A stretch of DNA of 64,000 nt from Gammaproteobacteria bacterium Ga0074134 (GTDB lineage: Bacteria > Pseudomonadota > Gammaproteobacteria > Ga0077554 > Ga007554), in contig LNEJ01000025.1 of assembly GCA_001464965.1 (NCBI GenBank), forward strand, positions 29,317 through 93,316, written 5' to 3'. This document shows, in pieces, positions 38,580-48,850 of this stretch. How positions within the stretch are numbered: position 1 is the stretch's first letter; every line of letters starts with the position of its first letter. The notes under the pieces are model-generated. The model had not been told where the DNA came from. It saw only the letters and a list, made by a program, of their open reading frames with translations, and did not search any database. The position numbers and the translations under genes are program-made.

Positions 38580-41489
38580 TCAAGCAATCTGCCGCATCAA
38601 TTCCTGGGCTTCCTGCTTTTGCGCGTCATTACCCTCATCCAGCACTTCATCCAGCAATACCTTTGCGCCTTCCTGATCTTCCATATCAATATACGCCTTG
38701 GCCAGATCCAGTTTGGTGCCTACCATATCGATCCCGGAAAACAGATCATCATCCGCTTCTTGCACCGGCACATTTTCGGGTGCAGTGCCGTCAAAAGCAG
38801 ATAACGCAGCATCCAGATCCCAGCCGCCGGAAAGCTCTTCGGAAACCGCCACATCCACTGCCTCGCCGGTTTCCTGAACCGGAAGGCCAACATCATGACC
38901 AGCAGAGCTGCTGCCTTCAAGATCAAAGGCAAACTCCGATGCGGTTTCCAGACTGGGCGCTGGTTCTTCATGAGCAACAAGCTGTATACTTTCAAGTTCA
39001 GCATCAAGGTTTTCTTCCACCCCCATGCTCGAAAAGGTATTGCTCGCTTCGCTCATGTTCTGATCATCAAGCGGGAATACAGGCGGAGCGTTTTCCGCCA
39101 CATCCTGAACATCGGCGACCACGGGATTGCCGTTGACCGCCTGACTCAGATTGTCTATTGCACCGCTCAGGCTAAGATCAAAATCCAGGGAATTATCCAG
39201 CAGCTCGCCACTCCCGCTTTTCTCCTCTGTGCCAGAAGGCAGGTGTTCTTCCATCTCAGCGGCCGGTTGCACCGGCGACACCCCGGTGCCGCTCTGCTCA
39301 TTGAATCCAAAATCGAAATCAATGGAATTATCGGCAATAGCGGGTTGCGTCTCTGCCTCCAGGGCCGTACCCTGCCCGGCGGCCATGTCCAGTTCAGAAA
39401 AATCCATAGCACCGGCAGTGGAACCATCATGCGGCTCTTCGTCCTGAGTGCCGGGCAGTGCAAAATCGCCTCCCATATTCTGGGTATCTTGATCTGAATG
39501 GAACGCATCCGCCGCCGCAATAGCCGCCGCGCCGGCACCCACGGCACCGGCAAGCAGTACCCCAGCCGGCATTTCGCCCGATGCCTCCTCGGGGGAGGAT
39601 TTACTGAACAAAGGATGGGCCGGGCAAATGTGTTTACCCATTTCAACCACCTTGTTCCACAGGGGATGGCTCTCGCCACCCAGCATGGCATAAAGTATTT
39701 CAGCCTGCGTCTCAAAGGCATCGGCATTTTTGGTCGCGTGATAGATCTCCAGCAGCTTCAGCGTAAGCTCCTCCCTGCCAGGGTCTTGACGCATAGCCTC
39801 TTTGATTAACGATTCGGCCTGGTCGTATCGCCTGTAGGCAAGATACACATCGGCTTCGGCAAGGGGATCAATCACGCCTTCGTCGGCATGGATGGCATGC
39901 GCATCGCCCCGGCCCATGGCCGCTTCCGGCGCTGTTTTATCGCTATCTTCAGCGCTCGCAAGAGCGGGCACCGGGGCAGCTGTACTTATCGATTGAGAAA
40001 CCGGCACATCGCGGCCTTGCGGTGCAAAAGCCCCTTCCGGAGCATCCATCGCGGCTTGCCGGCGCCGCCGCACCAGCGCCCATAACAATGCTGAAATGAG
40101 CAAAAACCCACCCAGGATCATGCCCAGTTGCTGGGGATTGCTGATAATTTCGCTTATTGCATCCGTTGCAACCGGTTGTTGTGGCTCTGACGCTTTGACC
40201 GGCTGCGGCTTGACCGCGGGTTTGCTGCTTGCCGCCGGTCCCGATGCCGGCACTGCCGGTTTCGCGGGCACGGCTCCAGTGGCGGTTGCTGGCCCCGCCT
40301 TGTTTTGCAAGGCCGCAAGATCACCGTTCTTGAGATTCATTAGGCGCTGCATCGAGGCGATTTGCTGCTCCAGCATTGTCAGGCGAGTGCGCAGCTCCTC
40401 ATTTTCCTGGCGGGTGGCATCCACCGACTCTAGCGCCACAGCCAAGTCCTTGCGCAAGGATGCCAAGTCGTTGGCATCCGGCGCGCCGGTTTTTGCGCCA
40501 CCACCTGCCGTCACGGCCGTTTTGCCGCTATCAGGGGTAACCAGCTTCAATTGCGCGCCACCGCTACCTTTTTCTGCCACCGGTGCGGCACTCTCCGAAC
40601 CCTGCGCTGGTGTCACGCGCGCCGCAGCGGCCCCACCCTTTTGCCCGCCTAACCACTGCTGATATTGCATGGCGACTTCATGCGCGGCTTCCTGCTGGGG
40701 AACGGCGCGGATTGCGTCCGTGGGGGGCAGGCGCAGGATATAACCCGCCATCAGGTTATTCACATTGCCGGTTGAAAACGCGTGCGGATTGTTCTTCGCC
40801 AATGCCAGCATCACCTGCGAAACACTGACGGAATTATCCGGGCGCATCTCCTTTGCGATTTTCCATAACGTATCTGTTCTTCTTGTAGGTCCATAACTCG
40901 ATCCGGCAGCGGAGGATCTTTCACGCGCGGCTACGTTCCTGGTGCCGTTGCCAGACATAGGGCTATCAGAGGAAGAGGGTGCCGAGGGCTCGGCCTGGGA
41001 TTGCGGCTGTGCTGCCGGAGAGGTCTCAACACGTGGCGCAACGGGGGAAGAAGGCACGGAAACAGGTGCCTCTATCGGAGCAGGTTTGCCGCCATCCGAC
41101 ACCGGGAAATCGAGCAGCACGGTATATTCGCGCACAAAACGCCCGCTCGACCAGTTGACCTCAACGAGAAAATCGAGAAAAGGCTCGCGGATTGGCTGGC
41201 TGGATGTCACCTTGATGACGTGAGAGCCATCCGATTTCTGGACAACATTGAATTTGAGCTGGGTCAACAATCCCAGCCGCTCCACACCCGCGCCAGCAAA
41301 GGCAGCCTCGGGAGCAAGCGCCACAGTCAAGCCTTGCAACTCGGCCGGTGTCGCAGACAGCAGCCTGATCTCGGCATTCAGCGGCTGATTGAGCGCCGAA
41401 TGCAACTCGATATCCCCTACCCCCAGAGCATAAGCGCCCGAGGATTGCAACAACACCAGCGGAACCAACGTCAGAGCCAGCTTGCGCAT
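38580..41489 (-). CDS. fimV: Polar hub/pilus assembly protein FimV
   Basis: Large (969 aa) protein that organises the cell pole and twitching motility. It has a signal peptide, the FimV N-terminal domain (IELHSALNQPLNAEIRLLSA), a LysM-like peptidoglycan-binding region (TDTLWKIAKEMRP ... NNLMAGYILRLP), a coiled coil around 345-390, one membrane helix (LGMILGGFLLISALLWALV), a long acidic cytoplasmic part and the conserved C-terminal domain (AKAYIDMEDQEGAKVLLDEV). It lies after asd, as in many beta- and gammaproteobacteria. Fits the polar flagellum implied by FlhF. Confidence 0.93.
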   Translation of the reverse strand: MRKLALTLVPLVLLQSSGAYALGVGDIELHSALNQPLNAEIRLLSATPAELQGLTVALAPEAAFAGAGVERLGLLTQLKFNVVQKSDGSHVIKVTSSQPIREPFLDFLVEVNWSSGRFVREYTVLLDFPVSDGGKPAPIEAPVSVPSSPVAPRVETSPAAQPQSQAEPSAPSSSDSPMSGNGTRNVAARERSSAAGSSYGPTRRTDTLWKIAKEMRPDNSVSVSQVMLALAKNNPHAFSTGNVNNLMAGYILRLPPTDAIRAVPQQEAAHEVAMQYQQWLGGQKGGAAAARVTPAQGSESAAPVAEKGSGGAQLKLVTPDSGKTAVTAGGGAKTGAPDANDLASLRKDLAVALESVDATRQENEELRTRLTMLEQQIASMQRLMNLKNGDLAALQNKAGPATATGAVPAKPAVPASGPAASSKPAVKPQPVKASEPQQPVATDAISEIISNPQQLGMILGGFLLISALLWALVRRRRQAAMDAPEGAFAPQGRDVPVSQSISTAAPVPALASAEDSDKTAPEAAMGRGDAHAIHADEGVIDPLAEADVYLAYRRYDQAESLIKEAMRQDPGREELTLKLLEIYHATKNADAFETQAEILYAMLGGESHPLWNKVVEMGKHICPAHPLFSKSSPEEASGEMPAGVLLAGAVGAGAAAIAAADAFHSDQDTQNMGGDFALPGTQDEEPHDGSTAGAMDFSELDMAAGQGTALEAETQPAIADNSIDFDFGFNEQSGTGVSPVQPAAEMEEHLPSGTEEKSGSGELLDNSLDFDLSLSGAIDNLSQAVNGNPVVADVQDVAENAPPVFPLDDQNMSEASNTFSSMGVEENLDAELESIQLVAHEEPAPSLETASEFAFDLEGSSSAGHDVGLPVQETGEAVDVAVSEELSGGWDLDAALSAFDGTAPENVPVQEADDDLFSGIDMVGTKLDLAKAYIDMEDQEGAKVLLDEVLDEGNDAQKQEAQELMRQIA

Positions 41490-41587
41490 CTATTTCTCCA
41501 GTCTTTGCTACTTCCTTACTGCCAGGCATCGCGGTATAAAAACACAGGGGGCGGCCAACGTCGTATTATCCCGCGGCAGGCAAGCTA

Positions 41588-42613
<1,026 letters not shown>

Positions 42614-42676
42614 TGTCTTTCCTTCATTGAGTTGCGGGCCACAGTCAACGGCCCGAAACTCGTAACTATCCCCTAT

Positions 42677-43753
42677 CTATCTTAGCGCTGCCACCACCGC
42701 ATCGCCCATTTCGGCCGTGCCTGCCTTATGCATGCCTGGCGTGTAGATGTCCGCAGTGCGTAGCCCTTGATCCAGCACCTTGTTAACTGCCGATTCAACG
42801 CGCCCAGCCAATTCCGCCTGGTTCAGTGAGTAGCGCAGCATCATCGCCACCGACAGAATGGTTGCCAGCGGATTAGCTATACCCTTGCCGGCGATATCCG
42901 GTGCCGAACCATGTATCGGCTCATACATGCCCTTACCGGAGGCATCCAGCGACGCCGAGGGCAGCATGCCAATCGAACCCGTCAGCATTGCAGCACAGTC
43001 GGACAGGATATCACCAAACATATTGCCGGTAACCATTACATCAAACTGCTTGGGGGCGCGCACCAACTGCATGGCGGCGTTGTCCACATACATATGGTTC
43101 AGCGTCACTTCCGGGTAATCCTTGGCGACACGTGTCATCACCTCGCGCCATAGCTCTGTGCATTCCAAAACATTGGCCTTGTCCACCGAACACACGCGCC
43201 TGCCGCGGCGCATGGCGATATCGAATGCGGAGCGGCCAATGCGTTCGATTTCCGATTCGCGGTACACCATGGTGTTGAAACCTTCGCGCTCGCCGTTTTC
43301 CAGGATGCGGATGCCGCGCGGCCTACCAAAATAGATATCGCCGGTCAGTTCGCGCACGATCATGATATCCAGGCCAGAAACGACCTCGGGCTTGAGCGTC
43401 GAGGCATTCGCCAACTGGGGATACAAGATGGCTGGGCGCAGATTGGAAAACAGCCCCAGTTCCGAACGCAATCCCAGCAAACCCTTTTCAGGACGCAGCG
43501 CAATATCGAGTGACTCCCACTTGTAACCGCCCACGGCCCCCAACAACACCGCATCGGCCGCCTTGGCCAGGGCCAGGGTTTGCTCCGGCAGTGGATGACC
43601 GGCGGCATCATAGGCCGCGCCGCCCACCAGCGCCTGCTCCATCTCGATGCTCAATCCAAAGTCCCGGCGCAATGCCTCCAGCACCTTCACCGCCTCTGCG
43701 ACGATCTCAGTACCAATACCATCACCGGGCAGTACCGCAATTTTTTTAGTCAT
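42677..43753 (-). CDS. leuB: 3-isopropylmalate dehydrogenase
   Basis: Oxidative decarboxylation of 3-isopropylmalate in leucine synthesis. The 358-residue protein has GDGIGTEI at the N-terminus, substrate Arg residues in the [22 protein letters not shown] block, the signature [20 protein letters not shown] and [14 protein letters not shown] near the C-terminus. The ATG at 43753 follows AGGA; a longer reading adds ten unlikely residues. It is preceded by leuD. Confidence 0.96.
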   Translation of the reverse strand: MTKKIAVLPGDGIGTEIVAEAVKVLEALRRDFGLSIEMEQALVGGAAYDAAGHPLPEQTLALAKAADAVLLGAVGGYKWESLDIALRPEKGLLGLRSELGLFSNLRPAILYPQLANASTLKPEVVSGLDIMIVRELTGDIYFGRPRGIRILENGEREGFNTMVYRESEIERIGRSAFDIAMRRGRRVCSVDKANVLECTELWREVMTRVAKDYPEVTLNHMYVDNAAMQLVRAPKQFDVMVTGNMFGDILSDCAAMLTGSIGMLPSASLDASGKGMYEPIHGSAPDIAGKGIANPLATILSVAMMLRYSLNQAELAGRVESAVNKVLDQGLRTADIYTPGMHKAGTAEMGDAVVAALR

Positions 43754-43758
43754 TGATG

Positions 43759-44406
43759 TTAATCCTGCCTGCCAAACAACCAAGGCGCCTCAGCACCGCG
43801 CCGCTTTTCATAATTCTTGATATCGTCCACATATTGCAGCGTCAGGCCGATGTCATCCAGCCCATTGAGCAGGCAATGCTTGCGGAATGCATCGACATCG
43901 AACGTCAATTGATCGCCGCCAGGTGTTGTCACCGTTTGCTGCTCCAGATCCACCGTCAGACTATACCCCGGCTGCGCTTCAACTTCCTTGAACAGCCTGT
44001 CTACGCTGCCGGCATCGAGCACAAGCGGCAACAAACCATTTTTAAAGCAGTTGTTATAAAAAATATCCGCGAAACTGGGCGCGATAATCACACGGAAACC
44101 ATAGTCCTGCAGCGCCCAGGGGGCATGTTCGCGCGACGAACCGCAACCAAAATTATCGCGTGCCAGCAAGATCCTCGCACCCTGATAGCGCGGCTGGTTG
44201 AGCACGAAATCAGGATTCAATGGGCGCGCGCTGCTATCCTGGTCAGGCTCACCGTGATCCAGATAACGCCACTCGTCAAACAGGTTCGGCCCAAAACCGG
44301 TACGCTTGATGGATTTCAGGAATTGCTTGGGAATGATCGCATCAGTGTCCACATTGGGACGGTCCAAGGGCGCTACAATACCCGTCAATCGAACAAATTT
44401 TTCCAT
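43759..44406 (-). CDS. leuD: 3-isopropylmalate dehydratase small subunit
   Basis: Small subunit of isopropylmalate isomerase, 215 aa. [27 protein letters not shown] and [16 protein letters not shown] are signature segments. It needs LeuC as its partner; leuC, which usually lies directly upstream, is not here. A glycosyltransferase gene stands in its place, so leuC must be elsewhere. Confidence 0.96.
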   Translation of the reverse strand: MEKFVRLTGIVAPLDRPNVDTDAIIPKQFLKSIKRTGFGPNLFDEWRYLDHGEPDQDSSARPLNPDFVLNQPRYQGARILLARDNFGCGSSREHAPWALQDYGFRVIIAPSFADIFYNNCFKNGLLPLVLDAGSVDRLFKEVEAQPGYSLTVDLEQQTVTTPGGDQLTFDVDAFRKHCLLNGLDDIGLTLQYVDDIKNYEKRRGAEAPWLFGRQD

Positions 44407-44466
44407 ATATAGCCCCTTTATGAAAATGAAGCTGCTGCCTGTAAAAACAATACTCGCTGCGCTGAT

Positions 44467-45621
44467 CTAAGCAATACCCAGTGTTTTTTCAGCCACCTTT
44501 TCCCAGGCGAATTCGGCAAGCGCTCTCTTGCAGCCATTATCGCCAAGTTGACTGGCAAATTCCGGGGAACCAAGCAAGCTGACCATTCCCATGGCAACAT
44601 CCTCGGCCGACGTTCCATCAACGCGCAAGCCGGTAACACCATCAAGCACCGCCGCGCCGGTACCGCCGGCCTGTCCCGCCAAAACAGGCTTGCCACACGC
44701 CGAGGCCTCCAAAAATACCATCCCAAACCCTTCATTATCACCGTTTATTTCACGATTTGGCATGGCGAATACATCCGCCGCATTATACCAGCGAGGAAGA
44801 TCATCCGGCATAACGTGCCCCAATAAATGTACCCGGTCCGGCACACCGGCATCGTGCGCCAGGGAAATCAGATAATCATGGTCTTCACCGACACCAATAA
44901 TCGCGTAATGAACATCAATACCCTGCGCCAGCAAGACCGGCAGCGCCTTGATGACCTGGTCAAATCCCTTGCGGCGGCTCAGGCGCCCTACCGACAGGAT
45001 CAGCTTTTGGCCTGCCGTCAACCCGATGGATTCGCGCAGACCCACCGTTTCCAGACCGGGATGGAAGCGCTCAATATCTACACCAGGAGAAATAAGCGAG
45101 ATTTTATCCGTCTGGACTCCAAGCTTGAGTAACTCGTCACGGGTGAAATCGCTGTTGGCAATAACTCTGTCCGCGTGCTTATAGGTAAACACCATTGCCT
45201 GGAATTTCCCGCCCTGACGCCAGGTAGTGATCTCCTCACCATGAGCATAAACCACAATGGGACGGCGAACCAGCCGCGCCACCACCCAACCCACCAAACC
45301 TTCCGGCAGTACCCGCCCGGCATGAATGGCGTCGAACTTGTGCTGCAACGCAAGCCGCAGCGACCTGCCCAATAGCTTGCCATACATCGCCAGGGATTCC
45401 GGCTTCAGCCACCAATGGCGGCGCAATGAGATGCGATGAATGCTATTCGGATGGCGCGCGTCATACGCTTCAGCACCGTTCACATCCGCGGTGACAATAT
45501 GAATCTCCTTGCCGCTAATGCGCTTGTAAACCTCGTCAAACCACACCGCTGTTCCTCCCTTCGTAGGCAGGAACAGCTCTGTAATTACCAGATACCGATG
45601 AGGCTTGTCCTGTTTTATCAC
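44467..45621 (-). CDS. Glycosyltransferase family 4 protein
   Basis: A 384-residue retaining sugar transferase of GT-B fold. N-terminal ITELFLPTKGGTAVWFDEV and C-terminal nucleotide-sugar domain with VGRLSRRKGFDQVIKALP, and the E-x7-E motif in NEGFGMVFLEASACGKPVL, are typical of GT4. The sugar donor and acceptor are unknown. Its start overlaps the neighbouring GT2 gene by 4 bases, so both probably build the same glycan. Confidence 0.9.
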   Translation of the reverse strand: MIKQDKPHRYLVITELFLPTKGGTAVWFDEVYKRISGKEIHIVTADVNGAEAYDARHPNSIHRISLRRHWWLKPESLAMYGKLLGRSLRLALQHKFDAIHAGRVLPEGLVGWVVARLVRRPIVVYAHGEEITTWRQGGKFQAMVFTYKHADRVIANSDFTRDELLKLGVQTDKISLISPGVDIERFHPGLETVGLRESIGLTAGQKLILSVGRLSRRKGFDQVIKALPVLLAQGIDVHYAIIGVGEDHDYLISLAHDAGVPDRVHLLGHVMPDDLPRWYNAADVFAMPNREINGDNEGFGMVFLEASACGKPVLAGQAGGTGAAVLDGVTGLRVDGTSAEDVAMGMVSLLGSPEFASQLGDNGCKRALAEFAWEKVAEKTLGIA

Positions 45622-46556
45622 TTGCCGGCACCGCGCATTACCGAGAGCAGATCTCGCAGGGTTGTATAGCCTGGGCTGGCAATGAACGAGGGCAATACAG
45701 CGCGGATCGCCTCGCCCTGCCTGCCCTGCCGAAGCAGGACATAGGCCAGATTCAGCCGGGCGCGCCGCAACCGGCCCTGCCAGCCGCGTTTTATCAACGC
45801 GGGTGCGTTGGCCAAAATGTCTTTCAGGGGGAGCAGCGCCTCCACGGTAAGCTGCTGGGCACGCAATGGATCAGAGCGCGTCACGCTGTTGCTGTGTATA
45901 AAATAGACGGCCATCGGCTCACAAACCACGCCGATACGCTTGCTTTGGGCACACAGACGGATCAGAAAATTGACGTCCTCGCATACGCTGCGGCCCACCG
46001 GGTAACCACCCAACTCCAGAAAGGTTTTACGCGGCACGCTCAAGGTGTGCGTATCCCCAAAATGATTTTCAATATAAAGGCTGATTTCGCCTTCCTCCAT
46101 GAGGACGTCGCACTGCCCGGCGGCTCTTCTTAAAATCATTGAACCTGCCTCGGTTTTCTCCATGGACCGGCTGATCAGACTACCGTCGGAGCGGACATAA
46201 TCGTAATCGCCGGTCAAAAAATCCAGTGCGGGATCGCGCTCTATCCATTCAGCGTGCAGCCGCAACCGGTCAGGATAATACCAATCATCCGCGTCGAGAA
46301 ATGCCAGCCACTCGCCTGCCGCAAGCTGTGCCCCAGCATTGCGCGCGGCGGAAACCCCGGCGTTCGGCTGAAACACATAACGCACATGCCCGCCAAAGCG
46401 CGCCACCTCCGCGGCTGTTGTATCGGTGGAGCCGTCATCCACCACAATCAATTCAAGCGCGGGATAGGTTTGCGACAGTACCGATTCTATGGCGCGGCGA
46501 ATAGTGTTTGCACCATTATAAACGGCGATAATGACGGAAAAAGCAGGTTTACTCAT
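45618..46556 (-). CDS. Glycosyltransferase family 2 protein
   Basis: A 312-residue GT-A enzyme: FSVIIAVYNGANTIRRAIESV at the start is split here as FSVIIAVYNG and RAIESVLSQTYP, followed by VDDGSTD and the metal-binding DADDWYYPDRL. It shares a 4-base overlap with the GT4 gene downstream and lies 6 bases after the deacetylase-like gene, forming a four-gene unit with the sulfotransferase. Confidence 0.92.
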   Translation of the reverse strand: MSKPAFSVIIAVYNGANTIRRAIESVLSQTYPALELIVVDDGSTDTTAAEVARFGGHVRYVFQPNAGVSAARNAGAQLAAGEWLAFLDADDWYYPDRLRLHAEWIERDPALDFLTGDYDYVRSDGSLISRSMEKTEAGSMILRRAAGQCDVLMEEGEISLYIENHFGDTHTLSVPRKTFLELGGYPVGRSVCEDVNFLIRLCAQSKRIGVVCEPMAVYFIHSNSVTRSDPLRAQQLTVEALLPLKDILANAPALIKRGWQGRLRRARLNLAYVLLRQGRQGEAIRAVLPSFIASPGYTTLRDLLSVMRGAGK

Positions 46557-46562
46557 CGCCCT

Positions 46563-47807
46563 TCACGCCCTGTGGGGCGTGGCCCCGCAAAAAAGACGCA
46601 CCGTAAAAAATAACAGCGACGCAGGGACTATGACACCCGTCAGCCATGCCAACTTCCACAAGCGGGGCACTTCGCGCAACCGCAGCAACCACACGGCTAT
46701 CCGGCGCATCGCATTGACTTCCACCAGGCTTGCGTCAGCAATGCTCATACGGTGCGCAAGCTGCTCAGTGGATGTAAAGACCACCTCCGGGAAACGCTGC
46801 AATGCCCCGACAAGCAACCCGTCAAGCTCGTTGATCGCGGCATCCGCCACATCCGGGTCAGCGACAAAGTTAAAGCGATGTGTTTCCAGCAGGGTTGGCC
46901 GGCCTAAGCGGGTTTTGATTTCCACCGCTGCCAACCCTTTTTCGGCCATATGGCCGAGTGCCGGCTCAAAATAATCATCGCGCACCACATACATGACACC
47001 TCCGGCGCCAGCTTGACCATTCAGAATGCGGCCGCCAGAGGCTATCCCAGTAGTTATCAAGACGCCGTCATGATCACGTGCCTCATAGCGCTGGCCAGGC
47101 GTGACTATGACCCGCACACCCGCGCCGGCCCAAGCCTTTTCGACCATGGGATTCCAGGCAAAAGTGGGCGGTACCACAACACGTGGCGGGCAACCAAAGA
47201 TCGCAACAAATGCTTCTACCTCTTCGGTCACGGCGGCCTTGATCTGGTTTTCTGGAATCAGCCTGGAAGGCAGGCTAGCGGCATCCATCCAGCGGCTTTG
47301 AAGATGGGATGGCAGACCTTCCGTTCTTGAATCGTCACTGGCCAGCCAGTGCCTGATGCCTGGATCGAGGCGCGCGGCAGCCATCAACGCAGGGGGCCAG
47401 AAATGTTCCATGCCATGTAACTGAAGCGCGAATACACCGGATGCAACGCCACGCTGAATAACATCGCGCATCGCCGGATACCGAGGGTGGGAAAGCAGAA
47501 CCCGGTGATAGCGCTGACCGCCTTCCTGCCGCATCAACTCCGCATCAGGCACAGCCAGCACCACCCCCAACGTCATCACGGGAGGGTGTCCGTCACTATC
47601 CTTGTAACGCGACAACACCTTGGCGATGCGGTGTAATTGCTGCGCATCCGCCTTGGGTCCAGGCCCCCAGTCATCGCTTTCGATAACCAGCACAGGACGA
47701 CGCAACACCGGCTCGCGCCATAAAGACAGCAGGTCACGGCGGTAGCGCCAAATCAACGCTGCCCCTGCCATGAGCCATAAAAGCACTATTGCGACCAAAA
47801 GCTGCAT
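46563..47807 (-). CDS. Membrane-anchored polysaccharide deacetylase-fold protein
   Basis: A 414-residue protein with hydrophobic ends (about 1-20 and 385-405) and a middle domain resembling the glycoside hydrolase/deacetylase beta-barrel: VLVIESDDWGPG near the N-terminus supplies candidate metal Asp residues, and FALQLHGMEHFWPP a candidate His pair. Exact deacetylase catalytic motifs are not certain. Context with two glycosyltransferases and a sulfotransferase suggests modification of a surface glycan (inference). Confidence 0.55.
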   Translation of the reverse strand: MQLLVAIVLLWLMAGAALIWRYRRDLLSLWREPVLRRPVLVIESDDWGPGPKADAQQLHRIAKVLSRYKDSDGHPPVMTLGVVLAVPDAELMRQEGGQRYHRVLLSHPRYPAMRDVIQRGVASGVFALQLHGMEHFWPPALMAAARLDPGIRHWLASDDSRTEGLPSHLQSRWMDAASLPSRLIPENQIKAAVTEEVEAFVAIFGCPPRVVVPPTFAWNPMVEKAWAGAGVRVIVTPGQRYEARDHDGVLITTGIASGGRILNGQAGAGGVMYVVRDDYFEPALGHMAEKGLAAVEIKTRLGRPTLLETHRFNFVADPDVADAAINELDGLLVGALQRFPEVVFTSTEQLAHRMSIADASLVEVNAMRRIAVWLLRLREVPRLWKLAWLTGVIVPASLLFFTVRLFCGATPHRA

Positions 47808-47822
47808 TATTTCGGATAGACT

Positions 47823-48746
47823 TTAAAAGTCATACCCCATCGCGCGCGCCACATCGGTAACCGAGGGCATAATACGCTCGATGCGCTCATGATTGCGTCC
47901 ATCCCGCCATTTGTCGAGGCGGATTTCGGAAAAGGCGTTGTAAGGGGTATCAAGCACCTCCGCGCAGTGTCTTTCCAGCGCGGGAGTGAATGTAAGGCCG
48001 CATGATTCAAAAGACCTTCGAAATCCCGCGACCGGATCCTTGACCAGATCTTCGTAAAATATTTCATTCCACTGCGCGGGAGGGACGAGCTTGCGCCCCT
48101 CGATGATCGCCTGATTGATCGCCCTGTATTGAAAGGCGCAGACTTCTTCGACAGGGGCACGCAGATAATTTCGCCATCCTTCGGCAAGAAAAAAACACCA
48201 GCGCGCATAACGGCCATTATCAACAGCAACGGTTTCAGGCAAATTGTTTGACCAGGTGGCGAATTCGTCCGCCTTACCCCACCCCTCGATCAGCGAGTTG
48301 ATGTTGTCACCGGGGCTGCGCTTGACATAAACAAAATGCGCATCCGGGAAAAGCGCGTAAAGATAGGGCACACACAACCCGTTCTGGTTGTTTTTGTCTA
48401 CGAAACGGTGTTTTCCGGTGTTGCTATAGAAATAGCGCGAAACAGCGTCACGGTCTCGCGGACTGGCATCCTGGGCGTCCAACGCATGGGTATCCCAGTT
48501 TTTTTCAGGCAAAGGATGCAAATCAACCCAGAAGTCATGGGTTTCGCGCTGCAAGGAGCCAATTTCCAGGGATTCGGAGAATGTCTTGTATACCAAGGTA
48601 GTGCCGGCACGGCTGCACCCCAAAATAAAAATGGGGCGTTGCGCCACAGGCCGTCTCACCCCCCAGGCTACGCCTCGCGCAGCGTTCAACATCCTGCGGC
48701 CATGATAAGCTAGTGTTTTTTCAACCTTCCGCCAAAATTCACTCAC
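47823..48746 (-). CDS. Sulfotransferase family protein
   Basis: A 307-residue protein with the PAPS-binding loop IFILGCSRAGTTLVYK and the 3'-phosphate region FVYVKRSPGDNINSLIEGWG. It probably transfers sulfate to a glycan or small molecule; acceptor unknown. It is first in a minus-strand unit with the deacetylase-like gene and two glycosyltransferases and is divergent from the amidotransferase gene. Confidence 0.82.
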   Translation of the reverse strand: MSEFWRKVEKTLAYHGRRMLNAARGVAWGVRRPVAQRPIFILGCSRAGTTLVYKTFSESLEIGSLQRETHDFWVDLHPLPEKNWDTHALDAQDASPRDRDAVSRYFYSNTGKHRFVDKNNQNGLCVPYLYALFPDAHFVYVKRSPGDNINSLIEGWGKADEFATWSNNLPETVAVDNGRYARWCFFLAEGWRNYLRAPVEEVCAFQYRAINQAIIEGRKLVPPAQWNEIFYEDLVKDPVAGFRRSFESCGLTFTPALERHCAEVLDTPYNAFSEIRLDKWRDGRNHERIERIMPSVTDVARAMGYDF

Positions 48747-48850
48747 AACCGACCTTGCACCTTGGTAAAGTGTATAAATTCACCATTATACGCTAACATT
48801 TGGCACATTTTTTGGTTGGCTGTGGCATTGCGTCAAAAAGAGAGATCGAA